In this document: one piece after another, positions 27,876 to 36,475 of the stretch
How positions within the stretch are numbered: position 1 is the stretch's first letter
How the letters are laid out: every line of letters starts with the position of its first letter
NCBI GenBank assembly: GCA_019351895.1
Contig: JABBOH010000002.1
Span: forward strand, 53,325 to 93,735
Origin: Pseudomonadota bacterium
GTDB lineage: Bacteria > Pseudomonadota > Alphaproteobacteria > Acetobacterales > Acetobacteraceae
Length of the DNA stretch: 40,411 nucleotides
Direction of reading: 5' to 3'
Position numbers and translations under genes: made by a program
Notes under the pieces: generated by a model
What the model saw: the letters and a program-made list of their open reading frames with translations, nothing else
The model's database searches: none
Told to the model about the DNA's origin: nothing

Positions 27876-29573
27876 TCACTCATATTCCACGACAGGATGC
27901 ACGAAGCCGGGATCTTCGAGCTCAGACAGGCGTGCTTCCACGAACCTGGCGGCCCAGTCATAGGATGATGTGGAGCCGAAGTCGCTCAGGGGCGATAGTT
28001 TAAGCCCAGCCATCGCCAGCTCCGACGGCACGGCGGCCTCACTGAAAGGCATCACAGCAATCTCCGCGGACACGAACTTCTGCGCCAAGACAAGTCGCCT
28101 CTGGAACAGAATCTGCACCGCCCGATTGGAGAATATGGAAACATAAAGGTAGTGCGGCTTGATCTGGCCGATCTCGTAGAGATCGTTGCAGGAGTAGCGC
28201 CAATACCACTCCGTGAGCGCGACCGGCAGAGGCTCACCCACGAAGTCGGAGTGGCTCATAGCCACCCTGCGAACCAGTTCATCTATGTCCATCATGATGG
28301 CCGCTTCGGCATCCATCATCACATAATATGCAAAGGCTGGGAAAGCCTTGAAGAACATGTGCAGCGGATAGTCCTTGTTATACCAAAACGTCGGGTGATG
28401 TCCGGAATGGGCGAAGCCCGCCTCGGACGCCGCTACGTCGGTGATCCTGATCACCCGTTCATCCGCCAAGTCCTCCAACCCCTCGACCCGGCCTGAGCTT
28501 TCGTCGACAACGATGAAGACTTGGCCAAGCCTTACTTTGCTCCTGATCCTTTCAAGTTGGCGCGCCAGATAGGCGTTCCATGACCGCACCTTGAAAAGCA
28601 CCGCGTAAGCGGGGACTTTGTCCAACGTCTCCGCATGAATCTCGCGATCACAGAGAGGGCGCAACTGGCCTTCGTATGTCTCGAGCACTTCCGGATGATG
28701 CTCCCGAAGATAATCTCGCGCCTTCAGTTCGGATTCTTCGTAGATGCTTCGGCTAAAGACGGCGGAGTGACCGTTCGTGTCGCGACTGAACCAGGCATGG
28801 CTCATGCCGTGATACCAGTTCAGGAAACGATGCCCCCGCAAGACCAGACCACGGAACCATTCGGTGCCGATATCGGTTACGAACTCTGCAAACGGCGCGA
28901 CCTCGCCGATCGGCAGGACAAGGCCCCTGGTCTTTTTCAGGCTGATGAGACAGCCGAATTCGTTCAACCGACACTCGGGAAGCGGCATCGGCGCGTTGGG
29001 GTCGATGTTCGCGGCGGTGGTCCGCGGCGCGGGGAACTCCGCGACGAGCCTGAGGGCATCCTCCCAGGACGGCCGGTAGTGCTCATAGTGATCGCCACTG
29101 CAGAGCCGCGCGTAGCTTGCCGGGCAGTTCCAGCACTGCCCGATCCACCCGACGCCGCTGTATACGCCATCTGAAAGCCGGTCGAGCATCCCGCCGATGA
29201 TGTCGGAGGTAAAAAGGCAGTCGTTGTGCATGATGAAAAGGAAGTCCTTGTCGGAGTCCTCCCACGCATGCTGATACCGCATCGACCTCCTGTAGTTTGC
29301 ATCTCCGAGACGGGCACGATCCGTGGCGCTCCATCCCAGATGCAGCGCCGGCTTGTAATGAATTAAGTTTCTGCCGGGAAAGCATCCTGCCACCAGCGCC
29401 ACCCCATCGCCGTGCGGCTGCTGCAGCTCTTCCTGGAAGTAGATCCTGTCGATGTGCTGACCGCTATGCTCAAGAAGAGACGCGAGTGCGACAGCCGTCT
29501 GATATGGCTTGCCGTAACAGCAGACGGCCACGTCCACTTTCGGCGAGGGCCGGTCTTCCGTTTCAGGCATCAT
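27876..29573 (-). CDS. Two-domain glycosyltransferase-like protein
   Basis: A 565-aa soluble protein with no signal or membrane span. The first half (to about residue 310) looks like a GT-A fold: VDVAVCCYGKPYQTAVALAS at the start and FLFIMHNDCLFTSDIIGGML, where HND may stand for the DxD metal motif. The second half (about 320-565) starts a new alpha/beta unit, AYLARQLERIRSKV then VFIVVDESSG, and has FWYNKDYPLHMFFKAFPAFA and YYVMMDAEAAIMMDIDELV. This resembles proteins with a WYN-DYP segment before an acidic strand, whose role I cannot name. Codon use is looser and the gene is AT-richer than its neighbours, with an AT-rich stretch upstream, suggesting horizontal acquisition. A sugar transfer role in a surface polysaccharide fits the context but is inferred. 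Confidence 0.6.
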   Translation of the reverse strand: MMPETEDRPSPKVDVAVCCYGKPYQTAVALASLLEHSGQHIDRIYFQEELQQPHGDGVALVAGCFPGRNLIHYKPALHLGWSATDRARLGDANYRRSMRYQHAWEDSDKDFLFIMHNDCLFTSDIIGGMLDRLSDGVYSGVGWIGQCWNCPASYARLCSGDHYEHYRPSWEDALRLVAEFPAPRTTAANIDPNAPMPLPECRLNEFGCLISLKKTRGLVLPIGEVAPFAEFVTDIGTEWFRGLVLRGHRFLNWYHGMSHAWFSRDTNGHSAVFSRSIYEESELKARDYLREHHPEVLETYEGQLRPLCDREIHAETLDKVPAYAVLFKVRSWNAYLARQLERIRSKVRLGQVFIVVDESSGRVEGLEDLADERVIRITDVAASEAGFAHSGHHPTFWYNKDYPLHMFFKAFPAFAYYVMMDAEAAIMMDIDELVRRVAMSHSDFVGEPLPVALTEWYWRYSCNDLYEIGQIKPHYLYVSIFSNRAVQILFQRRLVLAQKFVSAEIAVMPFSEAAVPSELAMAGLKLSPLSDFGSTSSYDWAARFVEARLSELEDPGFVHPVVEYE

Positions 29574-29695
29574 CCCGATGTCACAATCGACCGTTCATCC
29601 ATGCAGGCGAAAGGCATCATCCGGCGAACGCGGACGATCCACCCAGCATGGGCTGGCCAACCTAAACATATTGACTGCGGAACAGAAGTTTTTTG

Positions 29696-29717
29696 GTTCT
29701 TCTTCTTAAAAAAGAAC
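29696..29717. repeat. AT-rich hairpin in the accA-glycosyltransferase gap
   Basis: GTTCTT (29696-29701) pairs with AAGAAC (29712-29717); TTTTTTG precedes and GCCGCTTTGTTTG follows. The gap of 182 bp (29574-29755) is the most AT-rich in the window. The pattern of a T run next to a GTTCTT/AAGAAC hairpin resembles a repeat that I recall between genes in Acetobacteraceae; it could act as a terminator on either strand. Confidence 0.4.
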
Positions 29718-29755
29718 GCCGCTTTGTTTGTATTACAGAAGCAAAAAATGTCCTG

Positions 29756-30712
29756 CTAGCTGAGTCCCTCGCGCCCCATGGCGAGGAACTTCTCTCGCCG
29801 GCGCGCCTTCAATGCCTCCGGCGCCTGCCCCAGAAGCGGCGCCAGAGCCGTCTCCAGCGCGTCGCCCACGGATGCGATCATAACGTCCGGCGCGCGGTGG
29901 GCGCCCCCCAGCGGCTCCGGGATCACCGCGTCGACTAGGTCGAAGCGCCGCAGGTCATCCGCTGTCAGCCGCAGAGCTTCCGCTGCCACGGACGCCGAAG
30001 CCGCATCCCGCCACAAAATCGAGGCGCAGCCCTCAGGCGAGATGACCGAGTAGATGGAGTGCTCCAGCATCAGCACCCGGTCGGCGGCACCGAGCGCGAT
30101 CGCACCGCCCGAGCCGCCCTCTCCGATCACCGTCGCCACGAAGGGCACAGGCGCGGCGAGCCCGGCTTCGATCGAGCGCGCGATTGCCTCGGCCTGCCCG
30201 CGCGCCTCGGCGTCGATCCCAGGATAGGCGCCCGAGGTGTCGATGAAGCTCAGGATCGGCAGGTGGTAGCGGCCCGCGAGTTCCATGAGGCGGCGCACCT
30301 TGCGGTAGCCCTCGGGACGCGCGCTGCCGAAATTGTGCTTGATGCGGCTTTCCGTGTCGGTGCCCTTCTCGGTCCCCAGCACCATGACGGGCCGCTCGCG
30401 AAACCGGCCCAGGCCGCCCACGATCGCCGCGTCCTCGGCGAAGGCGCGGTCACCGCCGAGCGGCATGAAGTCGGTGATCAGCCCCGCGATGTAGGCGAGC
30501 GCACGCGGCCGGTCCGGGTGCCGCGCCACCTGCGTCTTCTGCCAGGGCGTCAGCTTGGCATAGAGCGTGCGAAGCTGCCGGTCGGCCTTCTCCGACAGGC
30601 GGCTGACCTCGTCGGCGATGCTGAGCCCCTCGGGCCCAGGCATCCGCCGCAACTCGTCGATCTTGCTCTCGAGTTCGGCGAGCGGCTTCTCGAAATCCAA
30701 GAAATTGCGCAT
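29756..30712 (-). CDS. accA: Acetyl-CoA carboxylase carboxyltransferase subunit alpha AccA
   Basis: With AccD it transfers CO2 from carboxybiotin to acetyl-CoA, the first step of fatty acid synthesis. The 318-aa protein has the normal length and the family stretches MRNFLDFEKPLAELESKID at the start, GTEKGTDTESRIKHNFG, FIDTSGAYPGIDAEARGQ, IGEGGSGGAIALG with its oxyanion glycines, and MLEHSIYSVISPEGCASILW. No strong ribosome site precedes the ATG. The upstream ABC transporter genes are 105 bp away on the same strand, so co-transcription is possible but not needed. Confidence 0.97.
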   Translation of the reverse strand: MRNFLDFEKPLAELESKIDELRRMPGPEGLSIADEVSRLSEKADRQLRTLYAKLTPWQKTQVARHPDRPRALAYIAGLITDFMPLGGDRAFAEDAAIVGGLGRFRERPVMVLGTEKGTDTESRIKHNFGSARPEGYRKVRRLMELAGRYHLPILSFIDTSGAYPGIDAEARGQAEAIARSIEAGLAAPVPFVATVIGEGGSGGAIALGAADRVLMLEHSIYSVISPEGCASILWRDAASASVAAEALRLTADDLRRFDLVDAVIPEPLGGAHRAPDVMIASVGDALETALAPLLGQAPEALKARRREKFLAMGREGLS

Positions 30713-30817
30713 GGGGCTGTGCTTAGCTGAAAATGGCTGAGGAGCAAGGGCCGGTGAGCGATGGCGGGGGCAGCTGATCGAACCGACCGGATGTACCGGA
30801 CGAAGCCGCCCACCGGC

Positions 30818-31618
30818 TCAGCCGAGCGCCGCCTCCGGGAAAAGGGCGGGCGCGGCATCGACGCCGGCGAAAGCTTCCATCACCGACTCGACGGGACCAT
30901 CCGCCCGGATTCGGCCCTCCTCCAGCCAGATCACGCGGGTGCACCAGGACCGGACGATGTCGTTGAGATGCGTGGACAGCACGAGGATATCCGCCCCGCG
31001 CACCATGCTTTCCAGCCGGTCGCGCGCCTTGTTGCGGAAGGAGGCGTCGCCCGCCAGGAACCACTCGTCCATGAGCAGCACCTGCGGACGGATCGCCGTC
31101 GCCATGGCGAAGGCCAGGCGGACGACCATGCCTGAGCTATAGATGCGGACGGGGAGATCGAAAAAATCGCCCAGTTCGGCGAAATTCTGCACATCCTGCT
31201 GCAGCGCCTGCACGCCCTCTCGCTCCATGCGGTGGTAGCGCCCGCGTAGCGAGACGTTCTCGCGGCCTGTCAGCTCCGGGTTCATGCCTTGGCCGGGGTC
31301 GAGCAGCGCGTTCAGCGTGCCCTGGATGCGCACGCGGCCGCCGACAGGCTCGTAAACCCCGGCGAGCGCCCGCAGCAGCGTGGTTTTTCCGGCGCCATTG
31401 TGCCCGACGACGCCGAGGCGTTCGCCCGGCCCGAGCGAAAAGCTGATCTCGCGCAGAGCCTGGACCACCATTCGGTGCTTGTCGTTCTCATGCAAACGGC
31501 GGCGGCCCTTCGCCCGCGCGAGCAGGCTCTTCTTCAAGCTGCGCGACTGGCCGTGATAAAGCGGAAAATCGATCCGCAGGTCTTCGACTTCGATCCGGGC
31601 TGACATGGTGGCGCTCAT
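30818..31618 (-). CDS. Polysaccharide ABC exporter, ATP-binding subunit (KpsT/Wzt type)
   Basis: A 266-aa nucleotide-binding protein: Walker A GHNGAGKTT (72-80), signature YSSGM (160-164), Walker B LLMDE (181-185) with the DEWFLAGD wording typical of polysaccharide and O-antigen exporters, and STHLNDI with the switch histidine. It powers export of lipid-linked polysaccharide across the inner membrane with the permease next to it; ATG overlaps the permease stop by 4 bp (ATGA). It ends about 25 residues after the core, so it lacks the C-terminal carbohydrate-binding domain of long Wzt proteins and is closer to KpsT. An in-frame ATG at 31606 is an alternative start. Confidence 0.92.
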   Translation of the reverse strand: MSATMSARIEVEDLRIDFPLYHGQSRSLKKSLLARAKGRRRLHENDKHRMVVQALREISFSLGPGERLGVVGHNGAGKTTLLRALAGVYEPVGGRVRIQGTLNALLDPGQGMNPELTGRENVSLRGRYHRMEREGVQALQQDVQNFAELGDFFDLPVRIYSSGMVVRLAFAMATAIRPQVLLMDEWFLAGDASFRNKARDRLESMVRGADILVLSTHLNDIVRSWCTRVIWLEEGRIRADGPVESVMEAFAGVDAAPALFPEAALG

Positions 31619-32490
31619 ACCCAGAAGGCGACGCGGTGGCGGACGCGGAGGAAAACCAGCCAGGCGATCCCGCAGAGAATGGCTGAGAAGCCCAGCGCGC
31701 TGACATAGATAGCGGTGCTCGGGATGGTGCCGAGCAGCGGCGCGCGCAGCACCTCCAGGATCGTGAAGAAGGGATCGTAGAGCAGGAAGAAGCCGCGATG
31801 GCCGAGCATGCCGGGCTTGTACATCACGCCGCTGACGTAGAAGGCGATCTGCACGACGCTCGCGACGATGGGCGGGATGTCGCGGAAGCGGGCGCAGAGG
31901 GCGCCGAGCACCAGGGAAATCGCGGCGCCGTCGATCAGCCACAGGAGGAAGGCGGGGATCGCGGCGAGGTCATTGACGTTGACCTCGGTCTGAAAGACCA
32001 GGAACACCACGACAATAACGATGATGTTGTGGCCGAGGATCAACACGTTGCGGGCCAGCAGCTGATAGATATAGAGCGAGAAGGGAATCCGCATGGAGCG
32101 GATCATGCCCTCGGCCGCGGTGAAGGCCGTCGACCCGTCCGATATGATGGTCGAGAGGAACGCCCAGAGCGTCAGCGATAGCGCCAAAAACGGCAGATAG
32201 TCCCGGATCGGGGTGTGGAACAGATAGGCGTAAAGGAAGCCGAGCGAGGCCACCATCACCGCCGTCGACAGCGTCAGCCAGAGTGGCCCGAGGACCGAAC
32301 CACGATAGCGAAGCCGGATGTCGAGCCAGCTGAGCGTCAGCGCCAGCCGCCAGAGAGAGATGCCGCGCAGGATATCCTGCACGGCCATCGCATTGCGGGC
32401 CCCGAAGCCGAGACCATGGCGAAGATCGATCGCGAAGCCCTTTTCGGCTTCGGACAAGACCAAAGTCTGGGGATCGGAGATGACGTTCAT
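31615..32490 (-). CDS. Polysaccharide ABC exporter, permease subunit (KpsM/Wzm type)
   Basis: A 291-aa membrane protein of the ABC-2 type with about six spans after a polar N-terminus of roughly 45 residues. The entry LTLSWLDIRLRYRGSVLGPL with WLTLSTAVM is the family signature before the first span. Later PFFTILEVLRAPLLG matches the P-F-x-x-x-L-E-x-x-R motif before the last span. It pairs with the ATPase gene downstream, overlapping by 4 bp. An alternative GTG at 32523 adds 11 residues. The two genes make an exporter for capsule, O-antigen or another exopolysaccharide; the substrate is unknown and no glycan-synthesis cluster other than the glycosyltransferase at 27876-29573 is nearby. Confidence 0.9.
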   Translation of the reverse strand: MNVISDPQTLVLSEAEKGFAIDLRHGLGFGARNAMAVQDILRGISLWRLALTLSWLDIRLRYRGSVLGPLWLTLSTAVMVASLGFLYAYLFHTPIRDYLPFLALSLTLWAFLSTIISDGSTAFTAAEGMIRSMRIPFSLYIYQLLARNVLILGHNIIVIVVVFLVFQTEVNVNDLAAIPAFLLWLIDGAAISLVLGALCARFRDIPPIVASVVQIAFYVSGVMYKPGMLGHRGFFLLYDPFFTILEVLRAPLLGTIPSTAIYVSALGFSAILCGIAWLVFLRVRHRVAFWV

Positions 32491-32625
32491 ATGGCGCCGC
32501 CGATAGCCGATCCGCCTCGCCACTGCAACTGCATCGTCATGGCAGCTGCCGCTCCGGCCGCGCCGGACGACAGCCAGCCCCCAGAAAAGCCTAGGGAAAT
32601 CCGTGTCCGATGCCCATGAGGCGGC

Positions 32626-33045
32626 CTAGCTTCGGGGGCTCGCAGGCGACGACGGCAGCGGCAGCAGGCGGGATGTGCCGCCGCGCAGGATCATGACACG
32701 CTCCCCCGGCACAAGGCCGGAGCGGTCGCCTACGACAACCGAGCGCATCTCCCCGTCGTCGGTATGAACAATGACCTCGACCGCGCCGCCCGTGCCGGCG
32801 TCAGGCATAGCGGCCGAGGCGCCCATCGCCGCGAGGATCGCGCCGCGCGGGTCCTGCGCCGCGAAGCTTTCGGGAGGAATTGGACGGATCAGGGCGATCA
32901 CCCCCTCGTCCGGCCCACCGGGAAGCGCCGCGGCAGGCGGCGCTTGCGCGACATGGGGCGCGGTGGCGCAACCGGTCAGGCTGCTCGGCACCATCAGAGC
33001 AAGCCAAAGCATTCCGCAGCGGCCGCTCGGGAACGTGATCGCCAT
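32626..33045 (-). CDS. Putative outer-membrane lipoprotein, SlyB-like tail
   Basis: About 139 aa from the ATG at 33045. A lipoprotein signal MLWLALMVPSSLTGCATAP has the lipobox LTGC with the cysteine at residue 26. An Ala/Pro linker follows. The C-terminal segment VEVIVHTDDGEMRSVVVGD with LVPGERVMIL resembles the last strands of SlyB/17-kDa surface-antigen proteins (V-x-L-D-D-G and the GDRVRI pattern), but the glycine-zipper part of that family is missing. An ATG at 33099 has a better ribosome site (GGGGAC) and would add 18 residues before the signal. It stands alone between the exporter and the divergent transglycosylase gene. Confidence 0.7.
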   Translation of the reverse strand: MAITFPSGRCGMLWLALMVPSSLTGCATAPHVAQAPPAAALPGGPDEGVIALIRPIPPESFAAQDPRGAILAAMGASAAMPDAGTGGAVEVIVHTDDGEMRSVVVGDRSGLVPGERVMILRGGTSRLLPLPSSPASPRS

Positions 33046-33259
33046 ACCCCGGCGCACGCCAACGCGATCTTCATGCACTCCGTGCAATCTTTCCGACATT
33101 CAAGTCCCCGTTCGCACCGGTTCATATTGCACCAAACTGTGCTTTCGACTAAGGCGTTAGCAAGCGTTGCTGACCATAAAGGTGAAGCAACGTCATGAAG
33201 CGACGGTTCCGGCCGTCGTGACTCAACGGCCTTCGGGCCGCGCCACGACGGAGGCTGCC

Positions 33260-34966
33260 ATGACCGCGCCCGAAACTCCCCGCGATGTGACCCGCATAGC
33301 CCTTGAAGGGTCGCGGTCAGCCGCCTCGGGGCAGCCGCGGGCCGACCGGTCTGATCCGAGCGGGACGACGACCGGCGCCAATCGGGCGAGCGTTGGGTTT
33401 CGCCGGCTGCGTCTCGCTGCCGGGGTCGCCATGCTGGCGCTGCTCGCGGCCTGCGCCTCCCACGGCGCGCACCTTTCCGCGACGCAGCAGGCCGCAGAGT
33501 ATAAGGACAATGCGAGCCACGACTACAGGCCGCCAGGACCGGCCAGTGACCCCTGGGGTCCTTATATCGCGCAGGCGTCGCGCCGGTTCGACGTGCCGGA
33601 AAGCTGGATTCGCCACGTCATGCATACCGAGTCGGGTGGCCAGCTTTACGTCAACGGCCAGCTCGTCACCTCCCCGGTGGGCGCGATGGGGCTGATGCAG
33701 GTGATGCCGGAGACCTATCAGGAGCTTCAGGCCCAGTACGGCCTCGGCGACGACCCTTATAACCCGCACGACAACATCATGGCCGGAACCGCCTATCTGC
33801 GGGAGATGTACGACCTGTTCGGCTCGCCGGGCTTTCTGGCCGCCTATAACGCCGGGCCGCAGCGCCTCAACGAATACCTGACGGATGGCCGGCCTCTGCC
33901 GCAGGAGACCACGCATTACGTCGCGATGATCGAGCCTTACATCCAGGGCGACATGCCGACGGGCCGCTCGCCCGCGGACCAGTTCGCCATGAACAGCATG
34001 AATGCGCCGAGCGGCCAGCCTTATAACGGCGGTGTCACGAGCAGCGGCCCCAGCCTTGCCGAAACCGGCGGCGGGCTCGTGGCCGGCAGCGGAACGCATG
34101 GCGGCGGTTCCGCGGCCCTCATGGCGATGAACGAGCCGGCCGCGACCAACCCTGTCGACGCCAGCACCGAGGCGCTCAACGCGCAGCAGATGGAGCTTCA
34201 CAGCGCCCAACTCGTGGCGAGCGGCGGAGGCGCGGTTCCCGCCGACCTGATGGTCGCGACCCATGAGCCCCGTCCGGGCAGCCCGCGGCCGGTCCAGATG
34301 GCGGCCTACCAGCCCGCGGTTCAGGCGTATCGGCCGGCGGTGGTCGAGCAGGCGCCGGTATCGGCACCCGCCACGGCACAGACTTTACCCGCAGCCCGGC
34401 CGGTCTTCCAGGTGGCGCCGTCTTACCAGCCGAGCTACGCGCACGCCGCCGCCGTCCCAGCCGGTACGCACCTTGCGCAGAATACACTTCCGGCCCCGCC
34501 GCCGCCTCAGCCGGTGGTCGTCGCCTCCTATACGCCAGCACCGGCGCGGCGCGGCTACACCCCGGCGGTGATCGGCCCGGGCGGCATGCAGAACCTCGCC
34601 ATGGAAGCGGACCAGCCGCCCGCCAGCTACCGCCCGCCCACGCGGCGCGGCCTTCACCTCATCAGCCCGGCCGAGGCCGATACGATGCCGCTCTACTCCA
34701 ACGCCCATACCGGGGGTTGGGGGATTCAGGTTGGCGCCTATAGCAGCCCGGGCGACGCCAGGGCCGCAGTGGAGACCGCGCGGCGCCATGAACGCGTGGA
34801 GCTTGCCTCGGCGCGCAGCATCGTGATGCCCGTGCATGTGTCGCAGCGGCTGCTCTATCGCGCCCGGCTGAGCGGCCTGTCGGAAAATACGGCTGTCAGC
34901 GCTTGCCAGGACATCCGCGGCCGCACCCCCTGCATGGTGTTGTCGCCCGACGCCCTGAGCGACTGA
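33260..34966 (+). CDS. Lytic transglycosylase with C-terminal SPOR domain, lipoprotein
   Basis: A 568-aa cell-wall enzyme. After about 50 polar residues comes a lipoprotein-like signal, AGVAMLALLAACASHG, ending in the lipobox LAAC. The SLT domain has the catalytic glutamate at about residue 124 in HTESGGQLY, then GAMGLMQVMP, NIMAGTAYLREMYD and AAYNAGP, as in goose-type/SLT family 1. A long Pro/Ala/Gln-rich linker with Y-x-P repeats follows. The end, GWGIQVGAYSSPGDARAAVE, is a SPOR domain, which binds denuded glycan at the septum. The ATG at 33260 has GACGGAGG 5-9 bases upstream; a TTG at 33167 is less likely. A role in daughter-cell separation is inferred from the domains. Confidence 0.9.
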   Translation: MTAPETPRDVTRIALEGSRSAASGQPRADRSDPSGTTTGANRASVGFRRLRLAAGVAMLALLAACASHGAHLSATQQAAEYKDNASHDYRPPGPASDPWGPYIAQASRRFDVPESWIRHVMHTESGGQLYVNGQLVTSPVGAMGLMQVMPETYQELQAQYGLGDDPYNPHDNIMAGTAYLREMYDLFGSPGFLAAYNAGPQRLNEYLTDGRPLPQETTHYVAMIEPYIQGDMPTGRSPADQFAMNSMNAPSGQPYNGGVTSSGPSLAETGGGLVAGSGTHGGGSAALMAMNEPAATNPVDASTEALNAQQMELHSAQLVASGGGAVPADLMVATHEPRPGSPRPVQMAAYQPAVQAYRPAVVEQAPVSAPATAQTLPAARPVFQVAPSYQPSYAHAAAVPAGTHLAQNTLPAPPPPQPVVVASYTPAPARRGYTPAVIGPGGMQNLAMEADQPPASYRPPTRRGLHLISPAEADTMPLYSNAHTGGWGIQVGAYSSPGDARAAVETARRHERVELASARSIVMPVHVSQRLLYRARLSGLSENTAVSACQDIRGRTPCMVLSPDALSD

Positions 34967-34970
34967 ACGG

Positions 34971-35026
34971 CTGCCGAACGGTGAGCTGATCCGCAGGTCG
35001 AGACAGCGGATCAACTCGCTCGGCAG
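34971..35026. terminator. Bidirectional inverted repeat between convergent genes
   Basis: CTGCCGA (34971-34977), GAG, TGATCCGC (34987-34994) face GCGGATCA (35006-35013), CTC, TCGGCAG (35020-35026) with small bulges, making a long hairpin in the 78-bp gap between the transglycosylase and hydrolase stop codons. There is no T run, so it may be a mixed or rho-independent-like terminator for both. Confidence 0.6.
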
Positions 35027-35044
35027 AAACGCAGCGCTTGGAAG

Positions 35045-35878
35045 TCAGTCCTTGAAGAAGGCCAGAAGGTCCTCGTTGATGACGTCCGCATGCGTCGTCA
35101 GCATGCCGTGCGGGTAGCCGCCATAGACCTTCAGCTCGCCCTTCTTCAGCAGCTTGACCGAGAGTAGCGCCGCATCCGCGATCGGCACGATCTGGTCGTC
35201 GTCGCCGTGCATGACCAGCACCGGCACGTCGATCGCCTTCAGATCCTCGGTGAAGTCGGTCTCCGAGAAAGCCTTGATGCAGTCGTAATGGGCCTTGGCC
35301 GCGCCCATCATGCCCTGGCGCCACCAGTTGCGGATCACGCCCTGATGGACCGCCGCACCCGGCCGGTTGAAGCCATAGAACGGCCCGCTCGGGACATCGA
35401 GGAAGAACTGGGCACGATTGGCCGCAAGCGCCGAGCGGAACCCATCGAACACCTCCAGCGGCAGACCGCCCGGGTTGGCATCCGACTTGACCATGATCGG
35501 CGGCACGGCGCTGACCAGAACGGCCTTCGCCACGCGGCCCTGTCCCCCGTACTGGGCGACATAGCGCGCAACCTCGCCCCCGCCGGTAGAGTGGCCGACA
35601 TGGATCGCGTCGCGGAGGCCCAGGTGCTCCACGAGGGCCGCGACATCGACCGCGTAGGTGTCCATGTCGTTCCCGGCGGCCGTCTGGCTGGACCGGCCGT
35701 GGCCGCGCCGGTCGTGCGCGATCACCCGGTAGCCGTGGCTCTCGAAGAACAGCATCTGGGCGTCCCAGTCGTCGCTGCTCAAAGGCCATCCGTGATGGAA
35801 GACGATCGGCTGCCCCGTCCCCCAATCCTTGTAGAAGATCTCGGTGCCGTCCTTGGTCGTGATGAAACCACTACTCAT
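35045..35878 (-). CDS. Alpha/beta hydrolase, cofactor-free haloperoxidase/esterase type
   Basis: A 277-aa cytosolic hydrolase. Nucleophile S97 in GHSTGGG, acid near D228 in HGDDDQIVP, histidine H257 in GGYPHGM, and oxyanion part [12 protein letters not shown]. The start [16 protein letters not shown] and the GHGRSSQ segment are typical of non-heme chloroperoxidases, whose physiological substrate is an ester or peracid. AGGAG precedes the ATG by 11 bases. It is a single gene, divergent from the cupin gene across 262 bp in which nothing else was recognised. Confidence 0.93.
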   Translation of the reverse strand: MSSGFITTKDGTEIFYKDWGTGQPIVFHHGWPLSSDDWDAQMLFFESHGYRVIAHDRRGHGRSSQTAAGNDMDTYAVDVAALVEHLGLRDAIHVGHSTGGGEVARYVAQYGGQGRVAKAVLVSAVPPIMVKSDANPGGLPLEVFDGFRSALAANRAQFFLDVPSGPFYGFNRPGAAVHQGVIRNWWRQGMMGAAKAHYDCIKAFSETDFTEDLKAIDVPVLVMHGDDDQIVPIADAALLSVKLLKKGELKVYGGYPHGMLTTHADVINEDLLAFFKD

Positions 35879-36140
35879 CGGGATTGCGTCTCCTAAGGTT
35901 GAGGCGTCGCAGCTGTCGGTCGCATCGGCCTCGGCCGCCGCGATGGCGTAAAGCCCGTGTTACATGGCGAGACAACCGGGGTGTTGCTGATCGTATCGCG
36001 GTCTTTATGATCGCGCCATCGGTCTCCCGGCCATCGACCGGGCGCGACGAGGTGGAGGGTCGCCTGCCCTCGGGACTTGGCCCTGGAAACCGGCGCGAAA
36101 GCATGGTCATCATGACGGCCGCAGACGTTGAGGCAATCCA

Positions 36141-36455
36141 ATGACATTCGCCTGTACCATCCCCGCCGTGCCCACGGTGCAGCGCGACGACGAGGATGTG
36201 CGGATCACGCGCTGGGATTTCCCGCCGGGCGCGGCCACCGGCTGGCACCTCCATGCCTCACCCTACTTCGTCATCATGCTGATCGGCGGCATCCTGCGGG
36301 TCCATAACGGCGAGACCGTCTCGGAGACCGAGCTTGCACAGGGCCAGGCCTACAACCGCCCCTCGGGCATCGAGCATGACGTCATGAACGGCTCCCCTCA
36401 CCCGATCGCCTTCGTGGAAATCGAGATCAAGCGGCCGCAGGCAATCCCGTTCTGA
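36141..36455 (+). CDS. Small single-domain cupin protein
   Basis: A 104-aa protein of one cupin barrel. The first motif is around PGAATGWHLHASPYFVIML with two histidines and no glutamate ligand in the usual place; the second is PSGIEHDVMNGSPHPIAFVE with a histidine. Metal binding is likely. Function is unknown; small cupins of this sort are often found beside amino acid or nitrogen compound catabolism. It is convergent with the binding-protein gene of the carboxylase operon (20 bp apart) and divergent from the hydrolase gene. Confidence 0.85.
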   Translation: MTFACTIPAVPTVQRDDEDVRITRWDFPPGAATGWHLHASPYFVIMLIGGILRVHNGETVSETELAQGQAYNRPSGIEHDVMNGSPHPIAFVEIEIKRPQAIPF

Positions 36456-36475
36456 AGCGGGACCGCCCCCGCCCG

